Assembly: GCA_031431125.1 (NCBI GenBank) | Contig: JANPCX010000046.1 | Span: 84,710-148,709 of the forward strand | Source of the DNA: JANPCX01 sp031431125 | GTDB taxonomy: Bacteria > Pseudomonadota > Gammaproteobacteria > Burkholderiales > Burkholderiaceae_C | Direction of reading: 5' to 3' | Length of the DNA stretch: 64,000 nucleotides | Shown: positions 41,289-49,466 of the stretch, one piece after another | Position numbering within the stretch: position 1 is the first letter of the stretch | How the letters are laid out: each line of letters opens with the position of its first letter | The notes under the pieces: model-generated | Database searches by the model: none | What the model was told of the DNA's origin: nothing | The model's input: the letters and a program-made list of their open reading frames with translations, nothing else | Translations under genes and position numbers: made by a program

Positions 41289-41990
41289 ATGAAGAAGAAT
41301 TTTCCACAGATTGCTGCACTGACCATCGATTTGGACGATACCTTGTGGCCGGTGTGGCCCGCAATACAAGGGGCCGAGCAGCAGTTGCACGCCTGGCTTG
41401 CCGATCACGCGCCGCGTTTGGCGCAAACCCACGATGTTCAAGGACTGCGTGCACTGCGCGATCAAGTGGCCCAAGAACGCCCAGACTGGAGCCATGATTT
41501 CACCGCCGTTCGTTTGGAGAGCTTGCGCCGTGGTTTAGCCCAACATGGCTACAGCACCGATCTGGCAGAGCCTGCTTTCGAGGTGTTTTTTGCAGCCCGC
41601 CACGAGGTGAGCTTTTACGCCGATGTCGAGCAGGCGCTGGCCCGGTTGTCGCAGCGCTTCCCTTTGCTGGCTTTGAGCAATGGCAATGCACAGCTGGACC
41701 GTGTCGGGTTGTCGCAGTTTTTTGCGGGCGCGGTCAGTGCTAAACAAGTGGGTGTTGCCAAGCCTGATGCGCGCATCTTCCACCACGCTTGCAGCGTGTT
41801 GAACCTGCCCACCTCACAGGTGCTGCATGTGGGCGACGATTTGGATCTCGACGTGGCAGGTGCCAGAGACGCAGGTTTGCAGGCGGTTTGGGTTTGTCGC
41901 GGGGACACCGCCCATGCGCACAGAGCGGCTCCATCGGGGGTCAATACCGTGGCTGACTTGCTGGCGCTGGCGGATGCTTTGAACTGCTGA
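41289..41990 (+). CDS. HAD-superfamily hydrolase (YigB-like)
   Basis: A 233-aa HAD phosphatase. Motif I is ALTIDLDDTLWP (nucleophile and acid Asp), motif II is LLALSNGNAQ, motif III Lys is in QVGVAKPDARIF, and motif IV is VLHVGDDLDLDVAGARDAG. A helical cap lies between motifs I and II. The DLDDTLW form is typical of the YigB/FMN phosphatase-like branch; the exact substrate is uncertain. Convergent with the cyclase gene, with a 19-bp gap. Confidence 0.87.
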   Translation: MKKNFPQIAALTIDLDDTLWPVWPAIQGAEQQLHAWLADHAPRLAQTHDVQGLRALRDQVAQERPDWSHDFTAVRLESLRRGLAQHGYSTDLAEPAFEVFFAARHEVSFYADVEQALARLSQRFPLLALSNGNAQLDRVGLSQFFAGAVSAKQVGVAKPDARIFHHACSVLNLPTSQVLHVGDDLDLDVAGARDAGLQAVWVCRGDTAHAHRAAPSGVNTVADLLALADALNC

Positions 41991-42009
41991 AGCAGGAATA
42001 CGAAGACGC

Positions 42010-42981
42010 TTACAGATCACGCGGTTGTGTGTCTGAGAACTTCAACACCTCGAAATGCACGCAGGGTGCGGTGATGTCTGTGGGTGGTGCGCCCAGTCCA
42101 ATGACGCCGCTGCCGTGTAAGGTGCAGCTGCTGCGGCGCAAATTGACCACCTCTTTGTCATTGGCGAAACGCACATAGGTGCCGTTGTAGCTGAGATCAC
42201 TCAGCGAAAAGGTGCCGCCATGCCAGTCGATTCGGGCGTGAGAGCGTGAAACCCGGCTGTCATCAATGCAGTAGGTGGCTTGTGAGCTGCGCCCGAGAAC
42301 CACAGGCAAACTCTGGGGCGAATACACCCGGTTCAAATCCATCCATGTCAGGCGGATGCCTTCAGGATCAGGTTGAGCGATGAGTTCACCATAGGCGGTT
42401 GCAGCGGAATCGCTGGGGCGCAAGGTTTCGAGCAGATAGACATGGACAGGCTCGGCGCGGCCGCGCAACTGCATGCGGTCCAGGCTGCGAAAGCGGGCTT
42501 GCGAGACTGCAGGCAAATCGTCCACAACGACCGAGGTCGCCAAGGTTTCGTTGTCGCCCGCGTGGTCCAACAAACGCGCTGCGACGTTCACCGCATCGCC
42601 AAAACAATCGCCCGACATCTCCACCACTTCGCCTCGTGCCAGACCCACTTGAAGCTTCAGTGCGGGCAGTTTGCTGAGAGCGCTTTCGATCCCTGGCAAA
42701 GGCATGGTGGAGGACGCATGGCCGTGGGCGGCGATGCGTTCCAGCGAGTCGTGCATTTCGTCGGCTGCTTGGATGGCTGCGGCCGAGTCAGCGAACATGG
42801 CCATCAGGCCATCGCCCAGTGTTTTGACGACCGTGCCGCCGCAGTGGCTGACCACACGGCAAGCCAGTGCCACGCTTTGAGTGACAACGGCCGTGGCGTT
42901 GGCGTTGCCCATCAACTCATACAGCGCCGTGCTGCCGCGCAAGTCGGCAAACAGCACAGTGCGTTGTATCAACTCGGACAC
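42010..42981 (-). CDS. Class III nucleotide cyclase fused to an FHA domain
   Basis: A 323-aa protein. The class III adenylate/guanylate cyclase catalytic domain (residues about 5-190) has the metal Asp residues in VLFADLRGSTALYE and VVKTLGDGLMAMFAD and the GDAVNVAARLLD motif. A C-terminal FHA phosphothreonine-binding domain spans about 225-300 (VVLGRSSQATYCIDDSRVSR, SHARIDW, LSYNGTYV). No membrane segment. It may make cAMP or act as a regulatory cyclase-like domain recruited by phosphoproteins. The start is GTG at 42981 with AGGT upstream. It lies 20 bp after the RpoD-tail mini-ORF on the same strand. Confidence 0.88.
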   Translation of the reverse strand: MSELIQRTVLFADLRGSTALYELMGNANATAVVTQSVALACRVVSHCGGTVVKTLGDGLMAMFADSAAAIQAADEMHDSLERIAAHGHASSTMPLPGIESALSKLPALKLQVGLARGEVVEMSGDCFGDAVNVAARLLDHAGDNETLATSVVVDDLPAVSQARFRSLDRMQLRGRAEPVHVYLLETLRPSDSAATAYGELIAQPDPEGIRLTWMDLNRVYSPQSLPVVLGRSSQATYCIDDSRVSRSHARIDWHGGTFSLSDLSYNGTYVRFANDKEVVNLRRSSCTLHGSGVIGLGAPPTDITAPCVHFEVLKFSDTQPRDL

Positions 42982-43001
42982 GTCGTGTTACCTGCTTGTG
43001 C

Positions 43002-43097
43002 TCAGAGGTTGTCCAAGTAAGTCCGCAGCTTGTGCGTTCCGCGCAAGCTGCGGTGCCCCCGCTGCGCGGGTGCTGCTGCCTTTGGCATCTCGTACAT
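43002..43097 (-). CDS. 31-aa mini-ORF ending in the RpoD C-terminal sequence
   Basis: ATG at 43097 with a strong ribosome binding site, AAGGAG, 7 nt upstream and starting right at the rpoD stop codon. The product is MYEMPKAAAPAQRG followed by HRSLRGTH and KLRTYLDNL. The last nine residues are identical to the RpoD C-terminus (KLRTYLDNL), encoded by a 28-bp imperfect direct repeat whose differences are synonymous (ACT for ACG, CTC for CTG). It is followed 20 bp later by the cyclase gene. It could be a sigma-tail-mimicking micropeptide, or merely a remnant of a duplication at the rpoD 3' end. Confidence 0.4.
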   Translation of the reverse strand: MYEMPKAAAPAQRGHRSLRGTHKLRTYLDNL

Positions 43098-43141
43098 GGC
43101 CATTCTCCTTCACAGGTTGTCCAAGTACGTCCGCAGCTTGT
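43006..43141. repeat. Direct repeat of the rpoD 3' end
   Basis: Copies at 43006-43033 and 43114-43141 match in 27 of 28 bases, and another near-match base pair extends each to the stop codon. The second copy is the genuine rpoD tail. The 80 bp between contain a 10-bp inverted repeat (CCGCAGCTTG/CAAGCTGCGG around 43024-43053) and CCCGC/GCGGG. The layout resembles the footprint of an integration or duplication event at the 3' end of a housekeeping gene. Confidence 0.8.
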
Positions 43142-45329
43142 CTGACCGGCTGGGGTGCTTGAGTTTGCGTATGGCTTTGGCCTCAATTTGGCGAATGCGC
43201 TCGCGTGTCACGTCAAACTGCTTGCCGACTTCTTCCAAGGTGTGGTCCGTGCTCATCTCAATGCCAAAACGCATGCGCAGCACTTTGGCTTCGCGTGGCG
43301 TCAGGCTGTCGAGAATGTCCTTCACCACATCACGCAAACCGGCCTGCATGGCGGCTTCGATCGGTGCGGTGTTGTTGGTGTCTTCGATGAAATCGCCCAA
43401 GTGAGAGTCGTCGTCGTCGCCAATCGGTGTTTCCATCGAAATTGGCTCTTTGGCGATTTTCATGATCTTGCGGATTTTGTCTTCCGGGATCTCCATCTTT
43501 TCGGCCAAAGTCGGCGCATCGGGCTCGAAACCAAACTCCTGCAAGTGCTGGCGCGACAGGCGGTTCATCTTGTTGATGGTTTCGATCATGTGCACCGGAA
43601 TTCGGATGGTGCGTGCTTGGTCAGCTATCGAACGTGTGATGGCCTGACGGATCCACCACGTGGCATAGGTCGAGAACTTGTAGCCGCGGCGGTATTCGAA
43701 TTTGTCGACCGCTTTCATCAAACCAATATTGCCTTCTTGAATCAGGTCCAAGAACTGCAAGCCCCGGTTGGTGTACTTTTTGGCGATCGAAATCACCAAG
43801 CGCAAGTTGGCCTCGATCATCTCCTTCTTGGCATCACGCGAAGACTTCTCGCCTTCATTCATGCGTTTGTTGATGCCCTTCAAGTCTTCAAGCGGCACCA
43901 CGGCGCGGGCTTGTTGATCCACCAGCTTTTTCTGCAGTTCTTGAACGGGCGGCAAGTGGCGCGACAGCACCAAGCTGTAGGGCTTACCAGCAGCCGCTTC
44001 TTTTTCGGCCCACTTGAGGTTCAAGATGTTGGGCGGGAAATTCTTGATGAAATACTCTTGCGGCATGCCGCATTTGTCGACCAGGATTTTCCGCAGTTCA
44101 CGCTCATAGCGGCGAACGTCATCCACTTGCGAACGCAAAATGCCGCAGAGTTTTTCAATCGTTTTGACTGTGAAGCGAATCGTCATCAACTCGCTGCTGA
44201 TCGCTTGCTGCGATTTGTTGTAGGAGGGCGACTGGTAGCCCTCTTTTTCAAACGCCTTGCGCATTTTGTCGAAGTTGATGCGCAGGTTGGCGAACTTGGT
44301 CAGGGCTGCAGTTTTCAGTTCTTCCAATTTTTTGGTGAGCGCTTTGCTGCCGCCATTGCCATCGTCGTCATCGTCGTCGTCAAAGAAGTCGACGTCTTCT
44401 TCGGCCACATAGTCATCGGCCTCGCCTTCTGAGACAAAGCCGTCAACGGCCTCAGAAATTTGCATTTCTCCAGCGCCAATCTTGTCGGCATAAACCAAAA
44501 TTTCTGCAATGGTGGTGGGCGACGCGCTGATGGCCAGCATCATGGATTGCAAGCCGCCCTCGATGCGTTTGGCAATTTCAATTTCGCCTTCGCGCGTGAG
44601 CAATTCCACGGTGCCCATTTCGCGCATGTACATGCGCACAGGGTCGGTGGTACGACCGAACTCGGAGTCGACGGTGGACAGCGCCGCTTCCGCCGCTTCT
44701 TCCGCTTCTTCTTCGGTTGCGGTGGTGGCACCACCACCGGCGATCAGCAGGGTGGCTGCGTCCGGTGCTTGTTCATACACCGCAATGCCCATGTCGTTGA
44801 GCATGGACACGATGGCTTCCAAGATTTCCTCATTGATCAACTTTTCCGGCAAGTGATCGTTGATTTCTTGGTGCGTGAGGAAACCGCGCGTCTTGCCCAT
44901 CTTGATGAGCGTTTTCAGCTCCTGACGGCGTTTTGCGGCTTCTTCTTCCGTGAGTGCGGTTTCTTCCAGGCCGAACTCGCGCATCAGGGCGCGCTCTTTG
45001 GCGCGCGACACCTTCATGCGCAGCGGTTTGGCTTTGACTTCTTTGGTGTCGCCGGCATCGGCTTCGGGCTCACCTTCGAGGTCGGCTTCAATGTCGGAGA
45101 AGTCTTCGTCCAGCACGGCTTCTTTTTTGGATTTGTCTGCACCTTTGACGGCTTTGCCGCGTTTGCCCTTGGCTGCTTCTGCGGCTGGCGTGGCCTTGGC
45201 CTTCACAGCATCCTTGACGGCTGCTTTGACGGTTGTACTGGCCGACGCCGCTTTGGTGGGCGTGGCAGTGGTTTTGGTCTTCGTTTCCGCCTTGGTCGCT
45301 ACGGCGGGAGCGTTCTTTTTCGCAGGCAT
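43110..45329 (-). CDS. rpoD: RNA polymerase primary sigma factor RpoD (sigma-70)
   Basis: A 739-aa group 1 sigma factor. The Lys/Ala/Thr-rich N-terminal extension (about 1-75) is common in Burkholderiales. It is followed by region 1.1 (about 110-200), region 1.2 (TTDPVRMYMREMGTVELLTR), an acidic non-conserved insert (EEDVDFFDDDDDDDGN), region 2 (LIQEGNIGLMKAVDKFEYRR, YKFSTYATWWIRQAI), region 3 and region 4.2 (HTLEEVGKQFDVTRERIRQIEAK in pieces, ending KLRTYLDNL). The start at 45329 (MPAKKNAPAV) has AAGGA 6 nt upstream. A sigma-70 promoter lies about 345 bp upstream. Usually transcribed after dnaG; here an opposite-strand gene pair intervenes. Confidence 0.97.
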   Translation of the reverse strand: MPAKKNAPAVATKAETKTKTTATPTKAASASTTVKAAVKDAVKAKATPAAEAAKGKRGKAVKGADKSKKEAVLDEDFSDIEADLEGEPEADAGDTKEVKAKPLRMKVSRAKERALMREFGLEETALTEEEAAKRRQELKTLIKMGKTRGFLTHQEINDHLPEKLINEEILEAIVSMLNDMGIAVYEQAPDAATLLIAGGGATTATEEEAEEAAEAALSTVDSEFGRTTDPVRMYMREMGTVELLTREGEIEIAKRIEGGLQSMMLAISASPTTIAEILVYADKIGAGEMQISEAVDGFVSEGEADDYVAEEDVDFFDDDDDDDGNGGSKALTKKLEELKTAALTKFANLRINFDKMRKAFEKEGYQSPSYNKSQQAISSELMTIRFTVKTIEKLCGILRSQVDDVRRYERELRKILVDKCGMPQEYFIKNFPPNILNLKWAEKEAAAGKPYSLVLSRHLPPVQELQKKLVDQQARAVVPLEDLKGINKRMNEGEKSSRDAKKEMIEANLRLVISIAKKYTNRGLQFLDLIQEGNIGLMKAVDKFEYRRGYKFSTYATWWIRQAITRSIADQARTIRIPVHMIETINKMNRLSRQHLQEFGFEPDAPTLAEKMEIPEDKIRKIMKIAKEPISMETPIGDDDDSHLGDFIEDTNNTAPIEAAMQAGLRDVVKDILDSLTPREAKVLRMRFGIEMSTDHTLEEVGKQFDVTRERIRQIEAKAIRKLKHPSRSDKLRTYLDNL

Positions 45330-45481
45330 GCAAATCCTTGACAGTGGTGTTGGGCTGAACAACGAGCCCGGGTGTTCTATGGCACGAACCGGCATGGTGT
45401 GTGTCCACCACCCCGCACTTGCGCGCTGGGCGTTGGCCTTCCATTCATGCCAAAGCCCGCAAGCCCACACCAAATCCACGG

Positions 45482-45501
45482 CTGTTAACAGGGGTTAACA
45501 G
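45482..45501. repeat. CTGTTAAC inverted repeat in the rpoD leader
   Basis: CTGTTAAC (45482-45489) and GTTAACAG (45494-45501) with a 4-bp centre. The half-site CTGTTAAC also occurs in the terminal repeat of element 2 (17290-17297), which may be chance. In the rpoD leader RNA it would form an 8-bp hairpin. Confidence 0.4.
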
Positions 45502-45677
45502 TCGCCGCAATGGGTAGGCCACATGGGGCTTGCAAGGTTCGGCGTACAAGTTCGGGTGAACATTTGGCAGTGCAGCCCTTGCGGGTAAAGGGTGGCCTGG
45601 TGTGGGAACCCTGGGTCAGAGGGTGGCCGGGGCCCGGAGGTGCTGCTGTCACTCTTGACGCGCGAATCAAGGCCTGC

Positions 45678-45707
45678 ATTATCACCTAAGCAAGCACAAG
45701 CCGTCAA
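45678..45707 (-). promoter_or_regulatory. Sigma-70-type promoter of rpoD
   Basis: On the minus strand, -35 TTGACG (45707-45702), an 18-bp spacer and -10 GATAAT (45683-45678). Predicted transcript start near 45671, giving an untranslated leader of about 340 nt before the rpoD ATG. Confidence 0.55.
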
Positions 45708-45913
45708 AAGGCGGGTAGGCCGACGGGTTCGGTGTCGATTTTCTGGACCAGGGGGCGGCGCCCAAAACCGCGACTTTTGTGCATCCGGTCAAAAACTATC
45801 GGAAACCCGTGCTGCTTTCCACGGGCGCACCGGCCAGCTGCAGGCAAAATCCTGTTCTCGCAACAACGCACTCAGCTTTGGAGAGTCTTTTGAGCAACGG
45901 AGAATCTGGGTAC

Positions 45914-46780
45914 GTGAGGTTGTTCAAGTTAATTCCGTTGTTGATGGTGGTTGGCTTCATGGCCTGGTGCTCCAGCAACAAAGGGGGCAAGCCCGAAGTG
46001 CAACAGGTGCGGATCGAATTGAGCGAGTTGATGTCGACGCAGGGCTATTTGTCGGGCCCCTCGGATTCTGAGAATCTTGCCGGAGTTGCCAAACGCGTCG
46101 GGCCTGCGGGCATGAACCGTTTGCTCTATGACAGCGCGCCGACGGCTTCTTTGGCTGCCCTGCAATGGATGGTGAAAAACGGTGCTGATCCCAAAAACAC
46201 CGGAGCCCTGGCTGAGGAGCCCCTGCTGCACCGGGTGGTGCGAATCCCGCAACCCGAGCGCCTGGAGTACTTCATGGGCCTTGGTCTAGATCCCAAAGAG
46301 AAAAGCCGGGATGGCGCCACCTTGCTGCATGTGGCCGCTCGCAACGGGCTGGATGAACGCATGCTGGCCCTGCTCGTCAGCAAGGGTCTGGGGATGACTG
46401 ACGCGACGACCGCAGGCAAACAACCTATCCACATGGCCAGCGTGAAGTCTATCCCCGTGCTGGCCAACGCGGGTGCAGACATCAGTGCCAAGGACGCCAT
46501 GGGACGCACGCCCTTGCACTGGGCTGCGCTGGAGGGCAAGCACGAACAAGTCAGCGCGCTGTTGCGCATGAGTGCCTCGGTTTTTGCCACGGACAAGCAA
46601 GGGCGAACGCCGTTGCATTTGGCCGCGATGGGAAATTCAGAGGAGGTGGTTGACACCTTGTTGGCCGCTGGCGCACCGCGGGCCGTGCGTGATCAGGACA
46701 ACATGACGCCCCGAGAGCTGGCACAAGAATCACGCAAAAATAGAAACAACCGTTACCGCGATGTGACAGAGAAATTGTGA
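45914..46780 (+). CDS. Ankyrin-repeat lipoprotein
   Basis: A 288-aa protein. The GTG start at 45914 gives a signal peptide with a lipobox (RLFKLIPLLMVVGFMAWC, Cys followed by SSNKGG), so it is probably lipid-anchored facing the periplasm. About five to six ankyrin-type repeats follow (AALQWMVKNGADPKN, DGATLLHVAARNGLDERML, MGRTPLHWAALEGKHEQV, QGRTPLHLAAMGNSEEVVDTL). Protein-binding scaffold of unknown partner. An upstream GTG (45779) would destroy the signal peptide logic. The stop overlaps the next start (TGATG). It lies on the opposite strand between dnaG and rpoD. Confidence 0.8.
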   Translation: MRLFKLIPLLMVVGFMAWCSSNKGGKPEVQQVRIELSELMSTQGYLSGPSDSENLAGVAKRVGPAGMNRLLYDSAPTASLAALQWMVKNGADPKNTGALAEEPLLHRVVRIPQPERLEYFMGLGLDPKEKSRDGATLLHVAARNGLDERMLALLVSKGLGMTDATTAGKQPIHMASVKSIPVLANAGADISAKDAMGRTPLHWAALEGKHEQVSALLRMSASVFATDKQGRTPLHLAAMGNSEEVVDTLLAAGAPRAVRDQDNMTPRELAQESRKNRNNRYRDVTEKL

Positions 46781-47418
46781 TGGCACAAGCCAACCCCTTT
46801 CGATTCTCCAGTGTGTCCCTGCGATTTCTTGCTCTCCTCGCCGTTCTGGCGTCGATGCCGGCCCAGGTTGCTGCTCAAAGCACGTTCAAGTGCCAAAGCG
46901 CCAGCGGCATTTACTACTCCGATCGACCTTGTGCCCCTGACGCCAAGACGGCTGAGGTCACGTCCACGCTTCCCAAGCCCGTACCGAGCCCCTTGGCACT
47001 GGACACGCGCACCGCTTTTCTCGCCTATCTCAGTTCGGAGTGCCGTCAACTGAACGACACCTTGCGCGCACTGCAAGCGGCGCGGCCTTCGGTGCGATCT
47101 GAATGGGAGTTGCATCGCCAGCGTGTCTCAGACGCCTTGGAGCGTTACCGCGGGCGTTGCCTCGAAGAAGAGCGCTACGCTTTGCAGCGCGTGAGCGAAG
47201 CCGATCGACTGCAGCGGGAGCAACAACGCTCGGCGCTTGTTGCCAAGCAGGCGGAGAAAGAGCGTGCGGCCACGGACAAAGCCCAATGCGCCGAGATGCG
47301 CGCCATTCGAGACGCCAAACGCCAGCGCTTGGACAGCATGACCCCGGGAGAGCGTTCGGATTTCGAGCGTTTCCAGTCTGCGTTTTCCTCACGTTGTGAG
47401 GGTGTTGTGCCGCGCTGA
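46780..47418 (+). CDS. DUF4124-like exported protein
   Basis: A 212-aa exported protein. A signal peptide (LRFLALLAVLASMPAQVAAQ) is followed by a short DUF4124-like segment (STFKCQSASGIYYSDRPC) with the typical aromatic/Cys pattern. A long charged helical region then follows (about 75-190: RQRVSDALERYRGRCLEEE, LQREQQRSALVAKQAEKER) with coiled-coil character and several Cys residues that could form disulfides. Function unknown. ATG at 46780 shares bases with the ankyrin stop codon, so the two are translationally coupled and probably act together. Confidence 0.8.
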   Translation: MAQANPFRFSSVSLRFLALLAVLASMPAQVAAQSTFKCQSASGIYYSDRPCAPDAKTAEVTSTLPKPVPSPLALDTRTAFLAYLSSECRQLNDTLRALQAARPSVRSEWELHRQRVSDALERYRGRCLEEERYALQRVSEADRLQREQQRSALVAKQAEKERAATDKAQCAEMRAIRDAKRQRLDSMTPGERSDFERFQSAFSSRCEGVVPR

Positions 47419-47527
47419 GTGCCCGAATGTCGGCGGCGAAATACACGCGAGCCAGTTTCGACCAAGACCTGCTACTGCCTTGCCAGCCCGCTGCATCTCA
47501 GCCCACTCGGACACGTGTAATAGCACA

Positions 47528-49408
47528 CTAGGCTGAGTCGCTCGCAAGTCTTGTCAGGCGGCTTTTTCTCTGGATGTCCAGTTCACGGTAGCGCTTGAGC
47601 GCGTTAGGGTCGCTGGCGGCCAGGGCAATCAGTTGCTGTTGTTCCTCCGCCAGGCGCTTGATCCACATGCCGTCAAGGAGTTTGCGCAACTCATGGAGCG
47701 TCATGGTGTCGGCCAGCGCCGATTCGTTGACCCAGGGTGACGCTTCGTCTTGCAAACCATCTGCCATCAATCCCTGCTCTAAAACCGCCCAGGACTGGGG
47801 GCCGTGTTCTGCGACTTGACGTTCGAACCAAGCGAACACCGGCCCGTGGGGGGCGGGCAGCTGGTGCAGCAGCTCGTGGTCGTCCGCATTGAGCATGTCC
47901 CACCAACTGCTATTGAGCAGCAGCATGCGCAGTGCCTGGGCGGCTGGGCTGGCAGGGGCGATGCGGGCGCTGCCGCGCTTGATAGGACGTCGAAATGCTT
48001 GAGGCTGTGTGTTGTCCCCAGGCGAGGAGGGACGGGTGTCGGCCGTACTTCCCGCGACGTGGGTCCCGGTTTTCCACAAAGAAGCCAAGTCGGTGGCGAC
48101 CAGGCCCCCTTGTGCCGCGAGTTCCGGCAGCATTTGGCGCTTCAGCGCGCCGTCGGGCAGCGCCAACCACAGCGGTTTGGCTTGTGTCAGAAAACGTGCA
48201 CGGCCTTCGGCGGCAGACAAGTCGCAGCCGTCCTTGGCTTGTTCTACCAACTGTTTGGACAGGGGCACGGCGTTTTGGACCAAGGCGTCAAACGCCGCCG
48301 CACCGAACTCGCGCACGTAAGAGTCGGGGTCATGCTCTTTGGGCAAGAACAAAAACCGAACCGTCCGCGTGTCGCTGGCATGGGGCAGCGATGCTTCCAG
48401 TGCCCGGCCCGCGGCACGCCTGCCTGCCGCGTCGCCGTCGAAGCTGAAGACCACCGCGTCAGTGAAACGAAAAAGTTTTTGCACATGTTCGGCCGTGCAG
48501 GCGGTTCCCAAGGTGGCCACCGCGTTCTCGAAGCCCGATTGCGCCAAGGCCACCACGTCCATATAGCCCTCAACCACCAGGGCATAGCCCCGACTGCGAA
48601 GCGATGCCCGGGCTTCAAAAAGCCCATACAGCTCACGGCCTTTGCTGAAAACCGGTGTCTCGGGCGAGTTCATGTACTTGGGTTTGCTGTCGTCGAGCAC
48701 CCGTCCGCCGAAACCAATGATCTCGCCCGAGACGGCGCGGATGGGAAACATGATGCGGTCACGAAACCAGTCGTAGCGGCCGCGGTCGGTTTGGCTGGCC
48801 TGCGGTGCTGGCGCCGCCGTTTCGTCGTCCGCACGCTGACGTACCAGGCCTGCTTCTTCGAGCAAGGGGTCGTCGTACTGAGAAAAAACGCCCGCGAGGG
48901 TGCGCCACCCGGGTGGCGCGTAGCCCATGCCAAAACGCGCAGCAATGTCCCCTGTGAGGCCTCGGTTTTTGAGGTACTCGATGGGGCGCTGCGAAGCGGC
49001 TTGGCCCGATTTGAGTTGCTGACGGTAGAACTCAGCTGCTTTGGTCAGCACATCCGACAGCGACAGCCGACGCTGTCGCAGCGTATCGCGGCGTTGGCGT
49101 TCTTCTTCACTGACCTGTTCTTCAGGCACTTGCATGCCGACACCTTGCGCCAACTCGCGCACGGCCTCGACAAAACTCAAGCCGACGTGCTCTGTGAGAA
49201 AACGAATCGCATCACCACTGGCCCCGCACCCGAAGCAGTGGTAGAACTGTTTCGAGGGGCTGACCGAAAAGCTGGGCGACTTTTCTGCGTGGAAGGGGCA
49301 CAGGCCCATCCAATTGGCACCACCGCGTTTGAGTTGCACGTGATGGCCCACCACGTCGACGATGTCAACGCGGGTGAGCAAATCTTGAAGGAAACCAGCA
49401 GGGATCAC
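47528..49408 (-). CDS. dnaG: DNA primase
   Basis: A 626-aa DnaG. The N-terminal CHC2 zinc-binding domain (CPFHAEKSPSFSVSP...FYHCFGCGASGDA, residues about 38-68) is followed by the RNA polymerase core with the TOPRIM motif (ALVVEGYMDVVALAQSGFEN, VVFSFDGDAAGRRAA) and the C-terminal helicase-binding domain (about 470-620). It synthesises RNA primers for replication. In many proteobacteria it lies directly before rpoD; here the ankyrin/DUF4124 pair sits in between on the other strand, so rpoD cannot be read through from dnaG simply. The upstream neighbour is the GGDEF-EAL gene, 58 bp away. Confidence 0.97.
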   Translation of the reverse strand: MIPAGFLQDLLTRVDIVDVVGHHVQLKRGGANWMGLCPFHAEKSPSFSVSPSKQFYHCFGCGASGDAIRFLTEHVGLSFVEAVRELAQGVGMQVPEEQVSEEERQRRDTLRQRRLSLSDVLTKAAEFYRQQLKSGQAASQRPIEYLKNRGLTGDIAARFGMGYAPPGWRTLAGVFSQYDDPLLEEAGLVRQRADDETAAPAPQASQTDRGRYDWFRDRIMFPIRAVSGEIIGFGGRVLDDSKPKYMNSPETPVFSKGRELYGLFEARASLRSRGYALVVEGYMDVVALAQSGFENAVATLGTACTAEHVQKLFRFTDAVVFSFDGDAAGRRAAGRALEASLPHASDTRTVRFLFLPKEHDPDSYVREFGAAAFDALVQNAVPLSKQLVEQAKDGCDLSAAEGRARFLTQAKPLWLALPDGALKRQMLPELAAQGGLVATDLASLWKTGTHVAGSTADTRPSSPGDNTQPQAFRRPIKRGSARIAPASPAAQALRMLLLNSSWWDMLNADDHELLHQLPAPHGPVFAWFERQVAEHGPQSWAVLEQGLMADGLQDEASPWVNESALADTMTLHELRKLLDGMWIKRLAEEQQQLIALAASDPNALKRYRELDIQRKSRLTRLASDSA

Positions 49409-49466
49409 AGGCAGAGTCTATCGGGCGAGCGGACCCATGGTTTCGAGCTGTCGCACCGTGCTTGCT

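Larger units (their letters stand above)
45330..45913. other. rpoD leader and intergenic region
   Basis: 584 bp between the divergent rpoD and ankyrin-protein genes without a convincing gene of its own. It contains the rpoD promoter (45678-45707), a roughly 340-nt rpoD 5' leader and the 45482-45501 inverted repeat. No clear promoter was seen for the rightward ankyrin gene. Confidence 0.6.
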
